Shown: one piece after another, positions 7,517-17,053 of the stretch
Position numbering within the stretch: the first letter of the stretch is position 1
Layout of the letters: each line of letters starts with the position of its first letter
NCBI GenBank assembly: GCA_050952065.1
Contig: JBMNKF010000003.1
Span: forward strand, 62,001 to 126,000
DNA length: 64,000 nucleotides
Direction of reading: 5' to 3'
Origin: JAXGZG01 sp050952065
GTDB taxonomy: Bacteria; Bacillota; Sulfobacillia; Fermentithermobacillales; Fermentithermobacillaceae
The notes under the pieces: model-generated
Database searches by the model: none
Told to the model about the DNA's origin: nothing
What the model saw: only the letters and a program-made list of their open reading frames with translations
Made by a program: the position numbers and the translations under genes

Positions 7517-9922
7517 ATGGCAAGTCGCGTACGCGTGCACGAAGTAGCCAAGGACTTGGAAATTGATTCGAAGACCGTAATCAAAGCCCTCAATGAATTG
7601 GGGATACCGGTCAAAAACCATATGGCGGCTCTTGACCCAGCCGCTGTTGAAGCCGTCAAAACTAAGCTTTCTCAGAAAACAACTAGACCTGTTTTGGATC
7701 CGAAGGTAGTAGCATCGCCGTCGGCCTCCAAGAAGGTCGATGAGGTCGAGTCGAGACGTGGATCGCAGGCGGGCCGTCAATCGGGGGCATCGCGCCAATC
7801 GCAGGCGTCGAGGCAACCGGCGTCGAGGCCGGTACGACAGTCGAACGCGCCAGGTCAATCGCAACAACCCGAGAAACGGCAAAAGCCGCAATCCCAACAA
7901 TCCCAGGGCACGCAGCAGGTGCCTGGACGGCAAGCCCAGTTCCAGAGGCTTTCTGGGCAGGTTTCACAACGTCCCACTTCGAGGACAGAGAGACAGGCAG
8001 GCCACGATGTTCAGAGCCGTTACGATGGCAGCGGAAATGAGAGAGGCTCCCAAGGTGACAGGAATACCAGATACAGAAAGTCCAGTGGGCGCGGCGGCCG
8101 AGGGCAAGGCCGAGGTACAGGGTCCAGGGGAGGCCGCCCAGACAGGCAGGCGGTGACCGGTGCCAGGCGGGTTACTGTGCAGGGGCCCATACCTGTGCGC
8201 GAACTTGCGCCTCTGTTGGGCGTACCTGTGGCTACGGTTCTCAGGACTCTCATGACCATTGGGACTTTGATAAGTATCAATCAGACGGTCCCTCCGGAGA
8301 TCGCAGTCAAAGTTGCTGAGAAACTGGGTTGTGTGGTAACGATCAAAGAACCGGAAAAGAGCCAGGAGCAGGTTATCGCCGAAGAATTGCAGCGGCCTGA
8401 CGACGTCGAGGCGCTTGTTCCCAGACCTCCGGTGGTGACTGTCATGGGCCACGTTGACCACGGCAAGACTTCGCTCTTGGATGCCATCAGAGATACCAAT
8501 GTCACCGCAAGGGAAGCGGGAGGCATCACTCAGCATATTGGGGCCTCTGTGATTGAGCATGAAGGACAGGAACTGATCTTCTTGGATACGCCCGGTCACG
8601 AGGCGTTCACTGCTATGCGTGCAAGGGGAGCAAAAGTGACCGATGTTGCCGTGTTGGTTGTGGCAGCCGATGACGGAGTCATGCCCCAGACCATCGAAGC
8701 CATAAACCACGCCAAAGATGCGGAAGTCCCCATCGTAGTAGCTTTGAACAAAATAGACAAACCGTCGGTCAACCTGGACAGGGTGAAGCAGCAGTTGTCT
8801 GACGCGGGACTGATCCCCGAAGAATGGGGAGGCGACACCGTGGTAGTGCCGGTTTCGGCCAAGACCGGAGAAGGTATCGACGATCTCCTGGAGATGATCG
8901 TTCTCGTTGCCGAAATGCAGGAAATTAAGACGGACCCCACTAGAAAAGGTCGGGGTTACATCATAGAGTCCCTCATGGACAAAGGCCGTGGGCCTGTGGC
9001 AACCGCCCTCATCAGATCTGGTTTTCTCAATGTGGGCGACGTGATTGTCACTGATACCACGTGGGGCCGCATAAGGGCCATGTATGATGGCCGCGGCAGA
9101 CAGATCAAACAAGCCGGGCCTGCTACACCCGTAGAGATCGTAGGACTGGAAAGTATCCCTCAAGCAGGGGATCAGTTCCTAGTCGTAGATGACGAACGGG
9201 TGGCCAAGGACGTGACCGAAAGAAGACTCCTCGAAAGGCGCCAGCAGGAGATGGGGTCCACCAGCCGAATGACTCTGGAGGATTTCTTCAAGAAAGAAGA
9301 AGCTGACCAGCGAATGGACCTCAAGGTGATCATCAAGAGCGATGTTCAGGGTTCTTTAGAAGCAATAGTCCAGGCCTTGGGCAAGATCAAAGGCGACGAG
9401 GTTACTATGAGCGTCATCCACCAAGGGGTCGGGGCCATCATAGAATCCGACATTATGTTGGCCAAGGCTTCAGACGCCATAGTCCTGGGTTTCAACGTCC
9501 GACCCGATGCCGGCGCTCGGAGCATGGCCGAAGCCGAGTCGGTGGAAATTCGGACCTACAGAGTCATCTACGACCTTCTTGACGATGTGCAGAGTCTCCT
9601 GAAGGGCTTGCTCAAACCGAAAATCGAGGAAGTGGTCTTGGGAAGAGCCGAAGTGCGGCAGATATTCCATGTTCCCAGAGTGGGCACTGTGGCGGGTTGT
9701 CACGTGTCTGAAGGTAAAGTATCCCGTCAGGCCAACATCAGGCTCATTCGTGATGGTGTAGTGGTGTACGAAGGGAGAATGTCTTCCCTGAAGCGCTTCA
9801 AAGATGATGTGTCCGAGGTGTCCCAGGGTTACGAATGCGGGATAGGCCTAGAGCGGTTCCAGGACATTAAGCCTGGAGACATAATCGAGGCGTTCACAGA
9901 GAAGGAAGTCGAACCGGCCTAG
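7517..9922 (+). CDS. infB: Translation initiation factor IF-2
   Basis: An 801-residue GTPase that places initiator fMet-tRNA on the 30S subunit. The ATG at 7517 has a near-perfect AGGAGGTGA 7 bases upstream. The N-terminal IF2N domain (VRVHEVAKDLEIDSKTVIKA) is followed by about 140 residues of very low complexity, first Gln/Ser/Arg-rich and then Gly/Arg-rich. A second IF2N-like segment comes next, then the G domain with G1 GHVDHGKTSLLDAIRD, G3 D-T-P-G-H-E and G4 N-K-I-D. The C-terminal beta-barrel domains are complete. The linker is expected to be disordered and poorly conserved. Confidence 0.97.
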   Translation: MASRVRVHEVAKDLEIDSKTVIKALNELGIPVKNHMAALDPAAVEAVKTKLSQKTTRPVLDPKVVASPSASKKVDEVESRRGSQAGRQSGASRQSQASRQPASRPVRQSNAPGQSQQPEKRQKPQSQQSQGTQQVPGRQAQFQRLSGQVSQRPTSRTERQAGHDVQSRYDGSGNERGSQGDRNTRYRKSSGRGGRGQGRGTGSRGGRPDRQAVTGARRVTVQGPIPVRELAPLLGVPVATVLRTLMTIGTLISINQTVPPEIAVKVAEKLGCVVTIKEPEKSQEQVIAEELQRPDDVEALVPRPPVVTVMGHVDHGKTSLLDAIRDTNVTAREAGGITQHIGASVIEHEGQELIFLDTPGHEAFTAMRARGAKVTDVAVLVVAADDGVMPQTIEAINHAKDAEVPIVVALNKIDKPSVNLDRVKQQLSDAGLIPEEWGGDTVVVPVSAKTGEGIDDLLEMIVLVAEMQEIKTDPTRKGRGYIIESLMDKGRGPVATALIRSGFLNVGDVIVTDTTWGRIRAMYDGRGRQIKQAGPATPVEIVGLESIPQAGDQFLVVDDERVAKDVTERRLLERRQQEMGSTSRMTLEDFFKKEEADQRMDLKVIIKSDVQGSLEAIVQALGKIKGDEVTMSVIHQGVGAIIESDIMLAKASDAIVLGFNVRPDAGARSMAEAESVEIRTYRVIYDLLDDVQSLLKGLLKPKIEEVVLGRAEVRQIFHVPRVGTVAGCHVSEGKVSRQANIRLIRDGVVVYEGRMSSLKRFKDDVSEVSQGYECGIGLERFQDIKPGDIIEAFTEKEVEPA

Positions 9923-9980
9923 TTTGGCTGTTGCCGGCAGCGACCGGTAAGGTTTGCACCATGTGATCGAGGTGATCCCG

Positions 9981-10340
9981 GTGGCACAGAGACGGGAGCG
10001 GGCGGCCGCCCTTATCCAGAAGGTTGTGTCGGAGCTCTTAGCGAGACGGGTCAAGGATCCGCGCATAGGATTCGCCAGCATTATCGGTGTGGAAGTGACC
10101 AAGGACATCGCATTTGCAAAGGTTCACGTGAGTGTCCTGGGGTCCACAGAAGAGAAAGCTAAGACCATGGAAGGGCTCAGAAGCGCCCAAGGGTTGATAC
10201 GGTCTGAGGTAGCGCGGGCTTTGGGGACAAGGCACGCTCCAGAACTGGAGTTCATCTTGAACGAAGGTATAGAGCACAGCATAAGGGTGTCCAAACTGCT
10301 CCAAGACATAAAGAAAGAAGATGGGGAGCGGTCGGAGTAA
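9981..10340 (+). CDS. rbfA: Ribosome-binding factor A
   Basis: A 119-residue KH-fold 30S maturation factor. The family motif R-R-V-K-D-P-R-I-G-F appears early, followed by V-T-K-D-I-A-F-A-K-V-H-V-S-V and a C-terminal H-S-I-R-V-S-K-L-L. I chose the GTG at 9981, which has GAGGTGATCC upstream and begins V-A-Q-R-R-E-R. Its stop overlaps the nrnA start (TAATG), indicating translational coupling. Confidence 0.94.
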   Translation: MAQRRERAAALIQKVVSELLARRVKDPRIGFASIIGVEVTKDIAFAKVHVSVLGSTEEKAKTMEGLRSAQGLIRSEVARALGTRHAPELEFILNEGIEHSIRVSKLLQDIKKEDGERSE

Positions 10341-11341
10341 TGGACAGCCAGGAGTATGCTCTGGCGCTTTCGGCCATCAAGGAGATAATCCAGAAGAATG
10401 ACGCTTTTATCCTGTTAGAGCACCAGAAACCCGATGGGGATTGCATCGGGTCTGGGCTTGCCCTGGTGCAAGCTTTGCGTTTCTTGGGAAAGCAGGCGTT
10501 GCTGGTCTCCCATGATCCTCACCCAGTTATGTACGATTTCCTGCCCGGGTTACCTTTCTACACCCGGGCAGATTGCCTTGACTCAGAAGACTACTCGCCT
10601 CAGGTCGCGATTTTTCTTGACTGCACCGATCCTGAAAGATCAGGACACGCTCTGGAGTTCGCAATAGGACTGCCCTGGATCAACGTAGACCATCACGTCT
10701 CAAACTCCATGTTTGGCGACGTGAACTTGGTGGATCCCGGGGCCGCCGCTACAGGACAACTGGTATATGACATTGTCGGGCATCTGGGCGTGCCGGTGGA
10801 CGTGGACATCGCCACGTGCATATACGTGGCATTGGTAACCGATACGGGCGGGTTTAGGTACCAGAATACCACTCCCGAAGCTATGGCTTTGGGCGCGACG
10901 CTTCTGAAAAAAGGCGTGAAGGGTTCTGAAATCGCCGACTTGGTCTTTGAAACCAGAACAGTGTCGTCTGTTCTTCTTCTGGCGTCAGCCCTGAACACGC
11001 TGAAGATGTACTGTGGCGGCAAAGTGGCTGCTGTCACGGTTACCCGGGACATGCTCCAGGCGGCCGGTGCGTCCGCCGAAGAGACTGAAGGTATCATAGG
11101 GTATCCCAGATCCATTACGGGTGTGGAGGTTTCTGTGTTTTTCAAAGAAGCCGAGGAAGATGGGAAAGTGCACGTGAGTTTTCGGTCCCGCAAAGTCGTG
11201 GATGTGGCTCAGTTAGCAAAATCTTTCGGCGGAGGCGGGCATCCTAGAGCCGCGGGCGCCTTCATGGAGGGAAGCATCTCGGAGGTCACCGCCAAAGTCC
11301 TGGCGGAGATCGACGGTCTTGGTCTATGGACGGATTCCTGA
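10340..11341 (+). CDS. nrnA: DHH-family phosphoesterase, NrnA-like nanoRNase/pAp phosphatase
   Basis: A 333-residue DHH-DHHA1 protein. Metal-binding motifs are visible: H-Q-K-P-D-G-D-C-I-G-S near residue 35, F-L-D-C-T-D-P near 95, N-V-D-H-H-V-S-N near 120, V-T-D-T-G-G-F near 170. The DHHA1 substrate-binding motif GGGGHPRAAGAF is near residue 300. NrnA enzymes degrade 2-5 nt RNAs and dephosphorylate 3'-phosphoadenosine 5'-phosphate; which activity dominates cannot be seen. The position between rbfA and truB is the normal Bacillota arrangement. It overlaps truB by 16 bases. Confidence 0.92.
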   Translation: MDSQEYALALSAIKEIIQKNDAFILLEHQKPDGDCIGSGLALVQALRFLGKQALLVSHDPHPVMYDFLPGLPFYTRADCLDSEDYSPQVAIFLDCTDPERSGHALEFAIGLPWINVDHHVSNSMFGDVNLVDPGAAATGQLVYDIVGHLGVPVDVDIATCIYVALVTDTGGFRYQNTTPEAMALGATLLKKGVKGSEIADLVFETRTVSSVLLLASALNTLKMYCGGKVAAVTVTRDMLQAAGASAEETEGIIGYPRSITGVEVSVFFKEAEEDGKVHVSFRSRKVVDVAQLAKSFGGGGHPRAAGAFMEGSISEVTAKVLAEIDGLGLWTDS

Positions 11342-12270
11342 ATGTGCTCAAACCTTCTGGAGTGACTTCCCACGATGTGGTTCTCTTGGTAAGAGACATT
11401 GTCGGGACCCGAGCGGGTCATCTTGGTACTTTGGATCCTCTTGCCGTAGGCGTGCTTCCCGTTGTCTTGGGCGCCTATAGGCGCCTGTCTGAATACTGCC
11501 TCGACCAGGACAAGCGATATTTGGCCGAGTTCGTGTTCGGAGTTGAGACGGACTCGGGAGATGTAGAGGGGCAGGTCGTGGAGCGGAAAGACGCACGTTT
11601 CTTAGGGGCTGAGCGTGTCAAGGAAAGACTGGCGAAGTTCACCGGGACGATATCTCAGGAACCGCCCGCTTTTTCGGCTTTGAAGGTGCAAGGGCGCAAA
11701 ATGTACCAGTGGGCAAGGGAAGGGGTTTCGGTTCCCCGCAAGCCCAGAACTGTCCAGGTGCACCGGTTCAATCTCTTGAGATGGACCGGCGGCGTTTTAC
11801 CCAAAGGGCTTTTTTCCATGGAAGTGAGCCGTGGCACCTACGTTCGTTCTCTGGCAATAGATCTGGGGAGGGAATTGGGAGTCGGGGCCACAGTATCATA
11901 TCTTCTCAGGTCCAGGTCAGGTCCATTCGGTTTGGACCAATGTCATACCCTGGGAGAGATTAGAAGGGCAGCCCAAGCAGGGCATCTGGAGAGGCTCCTA
12001 CTTGACCCTTTACAGGCGCTTCCCGGTATGGCGAGATTCCATATAGTGCCTTCCGCTTTGGATAAAGTAATTCACGGGGTTGGCCTTGGCTACGCGGATT
12101 TTGAGGATCCAGTCGCGGTGGCATCCCACGATCCAGAGTGCGGACCTTTTCTCGCTTACGAGAAAGATGGAGAAGGTATGGCCAGAATAGTGGCTGTTGT
12201 ATCCTCCAAGGGGAACAAGTTGAATTACCACAAAGTGCTCATACGTGAGAGTGATAGAGTTTGCGGATAG
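11326..12270 (+). CDS. truB: tRNA pseudouridine(55) synthase
   Basis: A 314-residue TruB, which makes pseudouridine 55 in the T-arm of tRNAs. The start GFLNVLKPSGVTSHDVV and the catalytic-Asp motif GHLGTLDPLAVGVLPV are clear, as are K-R-Y-L-A-E-F, the E-P-P-A-F-S-A-L-K segment and R-G-T-Y-V-R-S-L. The ATG at 11326 lies inside the end of nrnA. The C-terminus overlaps ribF by 10 bases, so the cluster is tightly coupled. Confidence 0.95.
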   Translation: MDGFLNVLKPSGVTSHDVVLLVRDIVGTRAGHLGTLDPLAVGVLPVVLGAYRRLSEYCLDQDKRYLAEFVFGVETDSGDVEGQVVERKDARFLGAERVKERLAKFTGTISQEPPAFSALKVQGRKMYQWAREGVSVPRKPRTVQVHRFNLLRWTGGVLPKGLFSMEVSRGTYVRSLAIDLGRELGVGATVSYLLRSRSGPFGLDQCHTLGEIRRAAQAGHLERLLLDPLQALPGMARFHIVPSALDKVIHGVGLGYADFEDPVAVASHDPECGPFLAYEKDGEGMARIVAVVSSKGNKLNYHKVLIRESDRVCG

Positions 12271-13283
12271 TTGATGGCAGCATAGGTACAAAGGACGGAG
12301 TAGTGGCTGCGTTAGGAGTGTTTGACGGAGTCCATATAGGGCACCAGGCGCTTTTCCGGAAAACTAGGGCAGAGAGCGAACGGCTGGGAATTCCTGCTGT
12401 GGCGGTCACTTTTCACCCTCATCCGCGGACGCTTTTGGGTGGACACCAGTGCTCTATAACGCTCTTGACGCCACCTCCAGAGAAGATGGCCCTCATTGAG
12501 GACTTGGGGCTCGACTACTTCTGGCAGATTTCCTTTACCAATGAATTGGCCAATACTTCGCCTGAGGAGTTCGTTGGCAGATATCTGGTGGACATTTTGC
12601 AGGTTCGCCACGTTGTGTGCGGGTTCAACTTTTCCTTCGGCAAAGGTGGGAAAGGTAGTCCTGCCCTTCTAGAGCGGCTAGGCCAAGAGTATGGGTTCTC
12701 GGTTAGCGTAGTGCCCCCTATCAGGGTCCGTGGGGAAGTCGTTTCGAGCACCAAGATAAGGAGAGACCTAGAGGCGGGGAAAGTGGATGAAGCAAGGGAG
12801 TGTCTCGGAAGGCCCTACTGCTTGTGGGGGATTGTTGAGCGCGGCGACGGAAGAGGCAAGACGATAGGGATTCCCACCAGTAACGTGGATTTGGGTCCAG
12901 AAAAGGCATTGCCCGCAAACGGAGTGTATTCAGCATTGGTTCGGGCGTCCTTTGTCGGTGAGACTGGAGAGCGACGGCTCGTGGAACGTTCCGCCGTGGT
13001 TAATGTAGGCACGCGTCCGACATTCCGCGGAAAAGATACTCGGGTCGAAGTTCACATTCCGGGCTTTTCCGGCAATCTGTACGGTGAGCGAATTCAGGTG
13101 TTCTTGGTTCGGCGCATCCGAGATGAACGGGCATTTTCCGGCGCAGACGAATTGCGAAGTCAGGTGGCAAAGGACATATTGGCTGTTAGTGAGATGCCTC
13201 TGCTAGGATCCGGGTCGGGCCAAGAGGCTTCGTTTACAGTGCCTAGGGCCTATGATAGAATGCTCTCACCTGACGTACCTTGA
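12261..13283 (+). CDS. ribF: Bifunctional riboflavin kinase/FAD synthetase
   Basis: A 340-residue enzyme that makes FMN and FAD from riboflavin. The N-terminal adenylyltransferase domain has G-V-F-D-G-V-H-I-G-H and T-F-H-P-H-P. The C-terminal kinase domain starts around residue 190, with G-R-G-K-T-I-G-I-P-T-S-N, N-V-G-T-R-P-T-F and V-E-V-H-I. The start is TTG at 12261, inside the end of truB. A tail of about 30 residues after the kinase domain has no recognisable feature. Confidence 0.94.
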   Translation: MRIVDGSIGTKDGVVAALGVFDGVHIGHQALFRKTRAESERLGIPAVAVTFHPHPRTLLGGHQCSITLLTPPPEKMALIEDLGLDYFWQISFTNELANTSPEEFVGRYLVDILQVRHVVCGFNFSFGKGGKGSPALLERLGQEYGFSVSVVPPIRVRGEVVSSTKIRRDLEAGKVDEARECLGRPYCLWGIVERGDGRGKTIGIPTSNVDLGPEKALPANGVYSALVRASFVGETGERRLVERSAVVNVGTRPTFRGKDTRVEVHIPGFSGNLYGERIQVFLVRRIRDERAFSGADELRSQVAKDILAVSEMPLLGSGSGQEASFTVPRAYDRMLSPDVP

Positions 13284-13351
13284 GACTCGGTAAAGCGTTC
13301 CTCCGGCGCCTACTGGGTTCAAGGCCTATTCACATCATGGAGGTGTCCATT

Positions 13352-13621
13352 TTGGCTTTAGAGCATGACCGCAAACAAACCATCATTGACCAGTACAAAA
13401 TCCACGAGAGAGATACAGGTTCCCCCGAAGTGCAGATAGCGCTTTTGACTGAAAGGATCAATTACCTGACCGAGCACCTTAAGGTTCATAAGAAGGACCA
13501 CCACAGCCGTCGCGGCCTTCTGAAGATGGTGGGTCAGCGTCGAGCCCTCCTCAAATATCTATCGCGCGAAGAACCTGAACGTTACCGGGCCATAGTGGAG
13601 AGACTGGGATTGAGAGGTTAA
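13352..13621 (+). CDS. rpsO: 30S ribosomal protein S15
   Basis: S15 binds the central domain of 16S rRNA. The sequence runs from L-E-H-D-R-K-Q-T-I-I to the conserved HKKDHHSRRGLLKMVGQRR and ends RLGLRG. I place the start at the TTG at 13352. It has GGAGGTG 7 bases upstream and yields exactly 89 residues, the usual length, whereas the longer open frame adds a non-homologous N-terminus. Confidence 0.96.
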   Translation: MALEHDRKQTIIDQYKIHERDTGSPEVQIALLTERINYLTEHLKVHKKDHHSRRGLLKMVGQRRALLKYLSREEPERYRAIVERLGLRG

Positions 13622-13645
13622 CTGTGGCCGAAGGGAGTGTACTTA

Positions 13646-15826
13646 TTGGAGGGAGTCAGTTCATATCAGTTTGATCTGGCGGGGCGACGCCTAATCCTCG
13701 AGTTTGGTCGCGTTGCTAAGCAGGCAAGCGGTTCCGTTTTAGTTAAGTACGGTGATACAACGGTCTTGGTCACCGCAACTATGTCGAAACAACCTAAAGA
13801 GGGGATAGACTTCTTTCCCCTCACGGTTGACGTAGAAGAGAGACTCTATGCAGTAGGGAGAATACCGGGAAGTTGGGGAAGACGCGAGGGAAGGCCACCC
13901 GAGAAGGCGATCCTTCAAGCCAGAGTAACAGACCGTCCCATCCGACCTTTGTTTCCCAAGGGCATGCGCAATGAAGTGCAAGTTGTCATCATGCCTCTTT
14001 CCATAGATCACGATTGTTCTCCCGAGATTGCCGGGATGATAGGCGCATCAGCTGCACTTACCATAAGCGAGATTCCGTTCCGGGGGCCCGTGGCAGGCGT
14101 GGAAGTAGGTCTTGTTGACGGCCGGTTCGTGATTAACCCCGGAGTCAGCGATGCAGAGAGAAGCGATCTCCGCTTGACTGTTGCAGGCACCAAAGACGCC
14201 GTCTTGATGGTGGAAGCGGGCGCCAATCAGGTGCCCGAAGACACCATGATTGACGCCATCATGTTCGGTCACGAAGTGATCAAGGAACTCTGTCATCTGC
14301 AGGAGAGGATACGAGAACAGATCGGAAAGCCCAAAGCGGAGGTCGCTCTGTTTCTCCCGGGCGAGGAAGTGATCTCCAAGGTGTCAGAATTGGCGGCCCC
14401 AAGGATTCGCCAAGCCATACGCATTGAAGAGAAACTCTCTCGAGAGTCGGCTTTGGACGATGTTTACGAGTCGGTGTATGAAGATGCCATCGTCGAGTTC
14501 CCCGAACAAGAGTCAGAGATCAGCAATGCGTTCCAAGACGTTCTGAAAGACCAAGTCAGAACAATGATTCTCGAGACCGGAACGCGTCCCGACGGGCGAC
14601 AGCCCGACGAGATCAGGCCCATCTCATGCGAAGTTGGGGTCTTGCCCAGAGTGCATGGCTCAGCCTTATTCACTCGCGGCCAGACACAGGTCTTGAGCGT
14701 GGCCACCCTTGGCGCCAAGGGAGACATTCAGGAACTGGACACCACTGGAGTAGAGGAGTTCAAGCGGTACATACACCACTACAACTTCCCCGCCTTTTCA
14801 GTGGGGGAAACTAGGCCTTTGAGGGGCCCCGGCCGCAGAGACATCGGGCACGGCGCATTGGCAGAGAGAGCGCTCCTACCCGTAATCCCCGGAGAAGACG
14901 AATTCCCGTACACTGTGAGAGTAGTGTCGGAGGTTCTTGAGTCAAACGGGTCCACGTCTATGGCTTCGGTGTGCGGAAGCACTCTATCGTTGATGGATGC
15001 GGGAGTTCCGATAAAGGCGCCTGTGGCGGGGATCGCTATGGGGCTCATTAAGGGACCCGATTCGTCGGTAGTCCTCACAGACATCCAGGGGATGGAAGAC
15101 GCATTGGGCGACATGGACTTCAAGGTGGCGGGCACAGAAGTCGGAGTCACTGCCCTTCAGATGGATATCAAGATTGCCGGCGTGACTAGGGAGATTTTGC
15201 AAGTGGCTCTGGAGAGAGCCAAGGCCGCAAGACTCTTCATTCTCGGCAAGATTCTTGACACTATCTCCAAACCCCGGGATACCCTGTCTGAATATGCCCC
15301 CAGGATGCTGGTGGTTAGCATCGACCCCGAGAAGATCAGGGATGTCATTGGCCCCGGCGGCAAGACCATCAACAAGATCACTACCGAAACCGGAGTCAAG
15401 ATTGACATCGAACAAGACGGACGGGTGTTTATCGCTGCGCCTGACGAGGAGAGTGGCCGGCGGGCTCAAGATATAGTAGAGAACCTAACTCGGGACGTGG
15501 AGGTCGGAAGGACCTACACGGGCAAGGTCACCAGGATCGCCAATTTCGGAGCTTTCGTTGAAATCCTTCCGGGGAAAGAGGGTCTCGTTAGGATAGGCGA
15601 AATTGCCGAAGAGCACATAGCCAAAGTAGAAGACGTGCTCAATGTTGGCGACGAAATCTTGGTGAAGGTTACCGAGATAGACCACATGGGCAGGATCAAC
15701 CTTTCTAGAAGGCAAGCTTTGGGTGGCGCGCCCCGTCTTTCCCAAGACCGCCGTGGAGATCAGTCACGATCGAATCGAAAGCCCACTTGGAGACGGGATG
15801 ATCGGGGCGGAAGGAACCAAAGGTAG
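13646..15826 (+). CDS. pnp: Polyribonucleotide nucleotidyltransferase (PNPase)
   Basis: A phosphorolytic 3'-5' exoribonuclease of about 726 residues: two RNase PH domains separated by a helical domain, then KH (VIGPGGKTINKITTETG) and S1 (G-K-V-T-R-I-A-N-F-G-A-F-V-E-I) domains and an Arg-rich tail. TTG at 13646 is preferred over GTG at 13637 because AAGGGAG lies 8 bases before it and only 0 bases before the GTG. The RNA-binding loop that normally reads F-F-R-R or F-x-K-R (in G-S-F-F-R-R-E-G-R-P) is W-G-R-R here. The gene follows rpsO as in most bacteria. Confidence 0.96.
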   Translation: MEGVSSYQFDLAGRRLILEFGRVAKQASGSVLVKYGDTTVLVTATMSKQPKEGIDFFPLTVDVEERLYAVGRIPGSWGRREGRPPEKAILQARVTDRPIRPLFPKGMRNEVQVVIMPLSIDHDCSPEIAGMIGASAALTISEIPFRGPVAGVEVGLVDGRFVINPGVSDAERSDLRLTVAGTKDAVLMVEAGANQVPEDTMIDAIMFGHEVIKELCHLQERIREQIGKPKAEVALFLPGEEVISKVSELAAPRIRQAIRIEEKLSRESALDDVYESVYEDAIVEFPEQESEISNAFQDVLKDQVRTMILETGTRPDGRQPDEIRPISCEVGVLPRVHGSALFTRGQTQVLSVATLGAKGDIQELDTTGVEEFKRYIHHYNFPAFSVGETRPLRGPGRRDIGHGALAERALLPVIPGEDEFPYTVRVVSEVLESNGSTSMASVCGSTLSLMDAGVPIKAPVAGIAMGLIKGPDSSVVLTDIQGMEDALGDMDFKVAGTEVGVTALQMDIKIAGVTREILQVALERAKAARLFILGKILDTISKPRDTLSEYAPRMLVVSIDPEKIRDVIGPGGKTINKITTETGVKIDIEQDGRVFIAAPDEESGRRAQDIVENLTRDVEVGRTYTGKVTRIANFGAFVEILPGKEGLVRIGEIAEEHIAKVEDVLNVGDEILVKVTEIDHMGRINLSRRQALGGAPRLSQDRRGDQSRSNRKPTWRRDDRGGRNQR

Positions 15827-15828
15827 CT

Positions 15829-16677
15829 TTGCGAATTGGTGTTCACCTCTCTATTCAGGGTGGCATGGCCAAGATGGCTTCTACCGCTGTCGACCTGGGG
15901 TGCGAGGCAGTTCAGATTTTTACCCGCAGCCCCAGGGGCGGCAAAGCCAAATGCCTCTCTCCTCATGATGTCGCCGAGATGCAGAGCATGTTCGAACGCC
16001 ACGATATAAGGCCTTTGGTAGTGCACGTTCCGTATTTCATAAACCTGGCTTCGGCAGATGCATCCAAGAAGGCTTACTCAATTGAGGTCCTAGCGGACGA
16101 CCTTTCCAGAGCAGAGGTCCTTGGCGCCCGGTACCTGGTCACTCACGTAGGCCACCGAGAGCCCGGGGAACCTCCGGAATCGCCCGATGCCTTGTCCAGA
16201 GTACTCGATAGCATCTTCCAGGTTCTAGATAGATACCAAGGATCGGTGAAGCTGCTTCTGGAAAACACGGCGGGGCAGGGAAGAGAATTGGGTTCTCGGT
16301 TTGAGACTTTAGGCGCCCTCCTGCGCAATCTGCCTTTGGACAGGGTTGGCGCATGCTTGGATACTTGCCACGCCCTTGGAGCGGGCTACGAGATCTCCAC
16401 GCCAGACGGCGTAAGCCAAATTCTGACAGAATTCGATGACTCAATTGGTATTGAAAACCTGGGTGCCATCCACCTGAATGACTCAAGAGGTGCTCTCGGA
16501 AGTCACGTTGATCGCCACCAGCAGATAGGCAAAGGCTCCATTGGACTGGACAGTTTCAGAGCCTTAGTACGCGACCCGCGTCTTCCACGGGATCTTCCCG
16601 GACTACTAGAAACCCCTTCAGACTCCCTTGAAGACCACAGAAGCAATGTGAAAATCGTCAAGAATCTTCGGGGCTGA
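15829..16677 (+). CDS. nfo: Endonuclease IV (AP endonuclease)
   Basis: A 282-residue zinc TIM-barrel enzyme that nicks DNA 5' to abasic sites. Metal ligands are visible in HVPYFINLAS, L-L-L-E-N-T-A-G-Q-G, C-L-D-T-C-H-A and HLNDSRGALGSHVDRH, with the ending L-L-E-T-P. The start is TTG at 15829, two bases after the pnp stop, with AAAGGTAG upstream; it reads M-R-I-G-V-H-L-S. The position behind pnp suggests cotranscription. Confidence 0.94.
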   Translation: MRIGVHLSIQGGMAKMASTAVDLGCEAVQIFTRSPRGGKAKCLSPHDVAEMQSMFERHDIRPLVVHVPYFINLASADASKKAYSIEVLADDLSRAEVLGARYLVTHVGHREPGEPPESPDALSRVLDSIFQVLDRYQGSVKLLLENTAGQGRELGSRFETLGALLRNLPLDRVGACLDTCHALGAGYEISTPDGVSQILTEFDDSIGIENLGAIHLNDSRGALGSHVDRHQQIGKGSIGLDSFRALVRDPRLPRDLPGLLETPSDSLEDHRSNVKIVKNLRG

Positions 16678-16855
16678 TGTGGGAGTTCAGCAAAACCCCA
16701 GTTCCAAAGCGGTACGAAATGGCGCGTTTTCTGTCAACTAGGCCTTCTATTTTCGACACGGAAGGTTTATGATTACATCCGTTGGGTCGCTTGGTCTGTT
16801 CGTTCGCTTGTAGCTATCAGAATGCGGCGGAGGAGGGTCCGAAGTAGTTACCGAT

Positions 16856-17053
16856 TTGAGCAGCGAAGAGAACCTTGTCAACAGGATCGAGGAGCTTCGC
16901 AAGGAACTGTGCAGTAGTGTAGGCGTCACGTATGATCGTCTGAGATTCCAGGCCGCAGGAGAACTCAGCTGCAGCTTGGACAAACTCATATACAGATGGC
17001 ATGTAATTCGAAAGAAGAATCAGACCAGCGAAGGTTCAGGTAACGGGCGCTAG
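16856..17053 (+). CDS. Spo0E-like aspartyl-phosphate phosphatase family protein
   Basis: A 65-residue protein with the two-helix pattern of the Spo0E family: NRIEELRKEL, a short linker, then S-C-S-L-D-K-L-I-Y, which matches the family's S-x-x-L-D-x-L-I core. Family members dephosphorylate Spo0A-P and delay sporulation; here this is an inference from the motif. The start at TTG 16856 is uncertain, because the nearest good SD (GGAGGAGGG) is about 19 bases upstream. A strong terminator overlaps the stop. Confidence 0.7.
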   Translation: MSSEENLVNRIEELRKELCSSVGVTYDRLRFQAAGELSCSLDKLIYRWHVIRKKNQTSEGSGNGR

